A stretch of DNA of 61,214 bases from Pseudomonadota bacterium (GTDB lineage Bacteria > Pseudomonadota > Gammaproteobacteria > Xanthomonadales > Xanthomonadaceae): NCBI GenBank assembly GCA_963205495.1, contig CAUJIN010000051.1:1-61214 (forward strand). The letters are read 5' to 3'. Below the pieces are notes generated by a model. That model was not told where the DNA came from and did no database searches. It saw only the letters and a program-made list of their open reading frames with translations. The first letter of the stretch is position 1, and each line of letters opens with the position of its first letter. The translations under genes were made by a program, and so were the position numbers. Shown in pieces: positions 57,520 to 61,214 of this stretch.

Positions 57520-58479
57520 TCAATCCTTTCGCTTGTCCGCCGGCGGGAACATCACGCTGGCCACCATCGAGGTTCCGATCGCCAGCGCCACCACGCCAAG
57601 CGCCGCGCCGATCGGGATGTGCCAGAAGTGCATGATCAGCATCTTCACGCCGATGAAGATCAGCACCGTCGCCAAGCCGTAGGCGAGCAGGTGGAACTTG
57701 TCGGCCATGCCGGCCAGCACGAAGAACAGCGCGCGCAGGCCCAGCACGGCGAACACGTTGGAGGTGAGCACGATGAAGGGATCGTCGGTGATGGCGAAGA
57801 TCGCCGGGATCGAGTCGACCGCAAAGATCACGTCGGTGATGCCGATCATCATCACCACCACGAACAGCGGGGTGAACCAGCGCGTGCCGTTCTCGCGCAC
57901 CACGAAGCGCGTGCCGTGGTACTCCGAGGTGATCGCAAGGTGCTTGCGGATCCAGTTCAACAGCGGGTTCTTGCCGATGTCCGGCTCATCGCCCACGCCC
58001 CAGAGCATTTTCACCCCGGTGAACACCAGAAATGCGCCGAAGAGGTAGAGCACCCAGTCGAACTTCTGGATCAGCGCCGCGCCGATGAAGATCATCACCG
58101 CGCGCAGCAGGATGGCCCCGATGATTCCGTAGATCAGCGCGCGCTGTTGCTGCACCGGCGGCACGGCGAAGTAGCCGAACAGCATCAGGAACACGAAGAT
58201 GTTGTCGACCGCCAGCGCCTTCTCGACCAGATAGCCGGTGAAGAACTGCAGCGCGACGTGTTTTGCCTCTGCGTCTCCGATCTGACCGCGCAGATACCAC
58301 CACAGCCCGGCGTTGAACACCATCGCCAGCACGACCCACGCCGCACTCCACCACAGCGCCTCGCTGGTGGCCACCTTGTGCGGCCCTTTGCTGCGCAGGA
58401 CGAACAGATCCACCGCGAGCGCGATGATGACGATGAGGGTGAAGGCGCCCCACATCAGGGGCGTGCCGATGGTGTGCAT
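57520..58479 (-). CDS. alx: Alx, TerC-family manganese exporter
   Basis: 319 residues, about nine transmembrane helices. Close to E. coli Alx along its length: N-terminal MHTIGTPLMWG, the acid motif EKALAVDNIFVFLMLF, FAVDSIPAIFAITDDPFIVL, and MLIMHFWHIPI near the end. Alx/TerC proteins move Mn2+ out of the cell. The gene sits under a yybP-ykoY manganese riboswitch, which fits this function. GGAG lies 8 nt before the ATG. A longer frame upstream reads through the riboswitch and is not real. Confidence 0.95.
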   Translation of the reverse strand: MHTIGTPLMWGAFTLIVIIALAVDLFVLRSKGPHKVATSEALWWSAAWVVLAMVFNAGLWWYLRGQIGDAEAKHVALQFFTGYLVEKALAVDNIFVFLMLFGYFAVPPVQQQRALIYGIIGAILLRAVMIFIGAALIQKFDWVLYLFGAFLVFTGVKMLWGVGDEPDIGKNPLLNWIRKHLAITSEYHGTRFVVRENGTRWFTPLFVVVMMIGITDVIFAVDSIPAIFAITDDPFIVLTSNVFAVLGLRALFFVLAGMADKFHLLAYGLATVLIFIGVKMLIMHFWHIPIGAALGVVALAIGTSMVASVMFPPADKRKD

Positions 58480-58489
58480 CCGTGGTCTC

Positions 58490-58527
58490 CAGAAAACGAA
58501 AAGCCCCGACCGCGAGGCGGTCAGGGC
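58490..58527 (-). terminator. Terminator hairpin of the riboswitch expression platform
   Basis: Stem GCCC-x-GACCGC / GCGGTC-x-GGGC (58503-58527) followed on the minus strand by TTTTCGTTTTC. It lies between the riboswitch aptamer and the alx ribosome site. Without Mn2+ it would end transcription early; with Mn2+ the aptamer would favour readthrough. Confidence 0.75.
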
Positions 58528-58557
58528 CCGAATTCCGGACACACCTCCGCCGTCGCC

Positions 58558-58663
58558 GGCGAAGGTCTTGCTCGCGACAGGCCTAAGGCCTGCCGCCTGC
58601 CGCACCGGGATCGCTCTGCGATCCGTCCTGACGATGCGACAGCGAAGAGCTACTCCCCTTCAC
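58558..58663 (-). promoter_or_regulatory. yybP-ykoY manganese riboswitch of alx
   Basis: On the minus strand the two conserved cores of the yybP-ykoY class are clear: AAGGGGAGTAGC near the 5' end and GCAAGACCTTCGCC near the 3' end. P1 forms between GTGAAGG (58663-58657) and CCTTCGCC (58565-58558). Central stem-loops (ATCGCAGAGCGAT; AGGCCTTAGGCCT) separate them. It senses Mn2+ and here controls a manganese exporter. Confidence 0.9.
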
Positions 58664-58753
58664 GCGTTCGGCGCCGGGGCGCCAAAGCGTCGTGACTTAT
58701 GGCACGGGAGGCCGTTTTTCGTCAAGCCCGGCCCGCCTGAACCGAGCGCCGCA

Positions 58754-60919
58754 TCAAGCCATGGGTTCCAGTCTGGCGAAGGCCAGCACCAGCCACTTCG
58801 CCCCGGCCTCTTCGAAATTCACCTGCACTCTTGCATGCGCCCCGCTGCCCTCGGCATCCACGATCGTGCCCTCGCCGAATCCCGCGTGGCGCACGCGCTG
58901 ACCGAGGCGAAACCCACCCGCCGCATCCGACGAACCCATTGCCCGGCCGCCCGCGACCTGGGCCGGACGCAGCAGATGTATCCGTGGACGAACCTCGCGC
59001 AGTACCGCAGGCGGCACCTCGCGCAGAAAACGGGAAGGTGCGCCAAGGGTATCGATGCCGTGGATACGGCGTGATTCCGCCCACGACAGGATCAGCCGTT
59101 CGCGTGCGCGGGTGATGCCCACGTACGCAAGGCGTCGTTCTTCTTCCAGCCGCCCCGGCTCCTCCATGGATCGCTGGGCCGGGAACAACCCTTCTTCCAT
59201 CCCGCCCAGGAACACCTGGGCGAACTCCAGCCCCTTGGCCGAGTGCAGGGTCATGAGCTGGATGCCGTCCTCCCAGGATTCGGCCTGCCCTTCGCCTGCC
59301 TCCAGCGCGGCGTATCCGAGGAAGGCGGCCAGCTCATTCATCGAGGCATCTTCTTCGCTGCGCGAAAAACGGCTGGCTACCGTCACCAGTTCATCGAGGT
59401 TGTCGGTGCGCGCATCCATCATTCCTCGCGATTCGTTGGCGTAGTGCGCGCGCAAACCCGTGGCGGCAAGCATTTCATCGATACGCGGCGCCAGTTCGAG
59501 ATCGGCGCCGGAAGCGTCCAGGCGCTCGATCAGATCCACGAAGCCGGACAGCGCCTGACGCGCGCGCGACGCGAGCGTGCGGGCCTCGATTTCCCGCGCG
59601 ATCGCCTCCCACAGCGGCACCGCCTCCTCGCGCGCCCGTGCGCGAACCTGCTCCAGCGTGCGAGCACCGATGCCACGGGTCGGCGTATTGATCGCGCGCT
59701 CCAGCGCCGCATCGTCGGCGCGATTGGCGATCAGGCGCAGGTAGGCCAAGGCGTCCTTGACTTCGGCACGCTCGAAAAACCGCACGCCACCGTAGACCCG
59801 ATACGGCAAGCCCGCCTGCAGCAGCGCCTCTTCGAAGGCGCGCGACTGGGCATTGGATCGGTACAGGATCGCGCAGTCCCCGGCGCGGCCGCCTCCATCG
59901 ATCCACTCGCGCACGCGCGCGACGGCATAGCGCGCCTCGTCGTTCTCGTCGTGCGCCGCGAACAGGTCGATCGGCTCGCCATCCGCATCCTCGGTCCACA
60001 GCCGCTTGCCCAGACGGCCCGGATTGTTCGCGATTACCGCATTGGCTGCGGCAAGGATGTTGGCGCTGGAACGATAGTTCCGCTCCAGCCGAATCATGCG
60101 CGCCTGCGGAAAATCGCGAAGAAAATGCTGGACATTTTCCACGCGCGCCCCGCGCCAACCGTAGATCGACTGGTCATCGTCTCCCACCACGAGCACCGAG
60201 CCGGTATCTCCTGCGAGCACGCGCACGAAGGCGTACTGCAGGGCGTTGGTGTCCTGGAATTCGTCGATCAGGATGGTGCCGAAGCGGCGACGATAGTGAT
60301 CCAGCAGACCCGCTTCGCGCAGCAACAGCTCGTGGCTGCGCAGCAGCAGTTCGGCGAAATCCACCAGACCGGCGCGCTGGCACACTGCTTCGTAGGCGCG
60401 ATAGATCTCCAGGAACGGATCGGTCGACGCATTTCCGCCCTGGATCGACGCCGCGCGCCTGCCCTCGTCCTTGTGAGCATTGATGAACCACGCCGCCTGG
60501 CGCGGCGGGAAGCGGCGGTCATCCAGGCCAAGGTCGGCAATGATGCGCTTGACCATCCGCAGCTGGTCGTCGGAATCCAGAATCTGGAACGACTCCGGAA
60601 GACCGGCCTCCTGCCAGTGCTGGCGCAACAATCGGTGCGCGATGCCGTGGAAGGTGCCGATCCACATGCCGCGCGTTCCATCCGGCATGAGCGCATCGCA
60701 GCGCGAACGCATTTCGCGCGCCGCCTTGTTGGTGAAGGTGACGGCGAGAACCCCCCAAGGCGGAACGCCGACGACCTGCGTCAGCCATGCGATCCGGTGC
60801 ACAAGAACGCGCGTCTTTCCCGAGCCTGCGCCCGCGAGTATCAGCAAATGGCGGTCAGTGGCCGTAACGGCCTCACGCTGGTCCGCGTTGAGACCATCAA
60901 GCAGGTGGGAAACATCCAT
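58754..60919 (-). CDS. uvrD: UvrD DNA helicase II
   Basis: 721 residues starting MDVSHLLDGLN as in E. coli UvrD. Superfamily 1A motifs: Walker A LAGAGSGKTR (28-37), TFTNKAAREM, DEFQDTN, GDDDQSIYGWRGA, the TLHSAKGLEF motif, and VGITRARERL. The C-terminal Tudor-like domain is LGQRVRHAGFGEGTIVDAEG. Acts in nucleotide-excision and mismatch repair. The ATG follows the -10 box by 6 nt, suggesting a leaderless mRNA. The upstream in-frame extension runs into the rRNA terminator and is not coding. Confidence 0.96.
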   Translation of the reverse strand: MDVSHLLDGLNADQREAVTATDRHLLILAGAGSGKTRVLVHRIAWLTQVVGVPPWGVLAVTFTNKAAREMRSRCDALMPDGTRGMWIGTFHGIAHRLLRQHWQEAGLPESFQILDSDDQLRMVKRIIADLGLDDRRFPPRQAAWFINAHKDEGRRAASIQGGNASTDPFLEIYRAYEAVCQRAGLVDFAELLLRSHELLLREAGLLDHYRRRFGTILIDEFQDTNALQYAFVRVLAGDTGSVLVVGDDDQSIYGWRGARVENVQHFLRDFPQARMIRLERNYRSSANILAAANAVIANNPGRLGKRLWTEDADGEPIDLFAAHDENDEARYAVARVREWIDGGGRAGDCAILYRSNAQSRAFEEALLQAGLPYRVYGGVRFFERAEVKDALAYLRLIANRADDAALERAINTPTRGIGARTLEQVRARAREEAVPLWEAIAREIEARTLASRARQALSGFVDLIERLDASGADLELAPRIDEMLAATGLRAHYANESRGMMDARTDNLDELVTVASRFSRSEEDASMNELAAFLGYAALEAGEGQAESWEDGIQLMTLHSAKGLEFAQVFLGGMEEGLFPAQRSMEEPGRLEEERRLAYVGITRARERLILSWAESRRIHGIDTLGAPSRFLREVPPAVLREVRPRIHLLRPAQVAGGRAMGSSDAAGGFRLGQRVRHAGFGEGTIVDAEGSGAHARVQVNFEEAGAKWLVLAFARLEPMA

Positions 60920-60925
60920 CCGGGC

Positions 60926-60931
60926 ATTGTA
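60926..60931 (-). promoter_or_regulatory. -10 element for a probably leaderless uvrD mRNA
   Basis: TACAAT on the minus strand, then 6 nt (GCCCGG), then ATG at 60919. No ribosome site is present. Confidence 0.45.
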
Positions 60932-61076
60932 GCGGCGGAAATGCGCCGAGGCTTCCATCTCATCCGAACACTGCCGCATCGAAGCACCGGGAGCTTCGAT
61001 CGCCGCGATGCCTGTTCCCACGATGGCCTCTCCGAGTTTCGTCACTGGAGCAATTTTGTCGCGAATCATCCCGCAA

Positions 61077-61109
61077 AGAAAAACCCCGCAGCGGGAGCTG
61101 CGGGGTTTT
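61077..61109 (-). terminator. rRNA operon terminator
   Basis: Stem AAAACCCCGCAGC / GCTGCGGGGTTTT (61080-61109) with loop GGGA; on the minus strand the stem is followed by a short T-run (TTTTTCTTTG). It lies 8 nt after the end of the 5S gene. Confidence 0.92.
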
Positions 61110-61117
61110 GGTGTAAG

Positions 61118-61214
61118 GCCCTGGCGATGACCTACTCTCGCATGCGCGAAGCACACTACCATCGGCGCGGCTGCGTTTCACTTCCGAGTTCGAGATGGGA
61201 TCGGGTGGTTCCAC
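61118..61214 (-). rRNA. rrf: 5S ribosomal RNA (5' end outside window)
   Basis: The minus strand begins GTGGAACCACCCGATCCCAT, then CGAACTCGGAAGTGAAACGC, GCCGATGGTAGTGTG and GAGAGTAGGTCATCGCCAGG. This is the 5S rRNA, missing about 20 nt at its 5' end. It would be the last gene of an rRNA operon transcribed leftwards from beyond the window. Confidence 0.96.

Overview
The window is GC-rich bacterial DNA, most likely from the gammaproteobacterial order Lysobacterales (Xanthomonadales). Pointers are an OleA very like the Xanthomonas enzyme, the block lptM-dapF-DUF484-xerC-hslV-hslU-DUF971, GGGAAT-type inverted repeats, ECF-sigma/protein-kinase pairs, large secreted multidomain proteins and a 5S rRNA of Xanthomonas-like sequence. 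All calls come from reading the sequence; no database search was run.

Region 1 (1-24081, minus strand) is the accessory and most unusual part. It is an apparent three-gene operon: a small exported protein (142 aa), a giant 6214-aa exported protein, and an RHS-type protein that runs off the left edge (at least 1628 aa). The giant protein combines an HExxH protease-like domain, an alpha/alpha-barrel-like region, five CARDB repeats, three SPNGDG (FlgD/CHU_C-like) modules, fibronectin III and Ig-like domains, a discoidin-like domain, a WD/propeller-like region, three tandem ~370-aa composite modules and a C-terminal IPTL-CTERM-like tail. Its stop overlaps a possible start of the RHS gene (ATGA). 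I read this as one surface or secretion module.

Region 2 (24082-32056): a 760-bp stretch with two hairpins and a decayed RCC1-repeat fragment, then a cyclic-nucleotide-binding patatin esterase, a membrane Ser/Thr kinase with its own terminator, and an ECF sigma factor coupled to a second, TPR-bearing Ser/Thr kinase.

Region 3 (32101-37818): the housekeeping run lptM-dapF-DUF484-xerC-hslV-hslU-DUF971 (LPS assembly, lysine/peptidoglycan precursor, chromosome dimer resolution, HslUV protease), transcribed leftwards from a promoter whose -10 element overlaps that of a divergent membrane-protein gene.

Region 4 (37970-49662): a LytS-type histidine kinase, a two-component-propeller gene whose GGDEF end is reduced to its last 17 codons, a YkgJ zinc/iron-cluster protein, a urea transporter, a secreted M14 carboxypeptidase, comM with a DUF488 stump upstream, ubiK, a P-II protein (glnK), lemA and a DUF2207 membrane protein.

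Region 5 (49680-61214, minus strand): an ankyrin-repeat membrane protein, ycgL, pepP, ygfB, oleA, a rhomboid protease, alx under a yybP-ykoY manganese riboswitch, uvrD, and the end of an rRNA operon (5S plus terminator). Eight gene junctions are 4-nt ATGA/GTGA overlaps, and several transcripts appear leaderless, with a -10 box 6-7 nt before the start codon.
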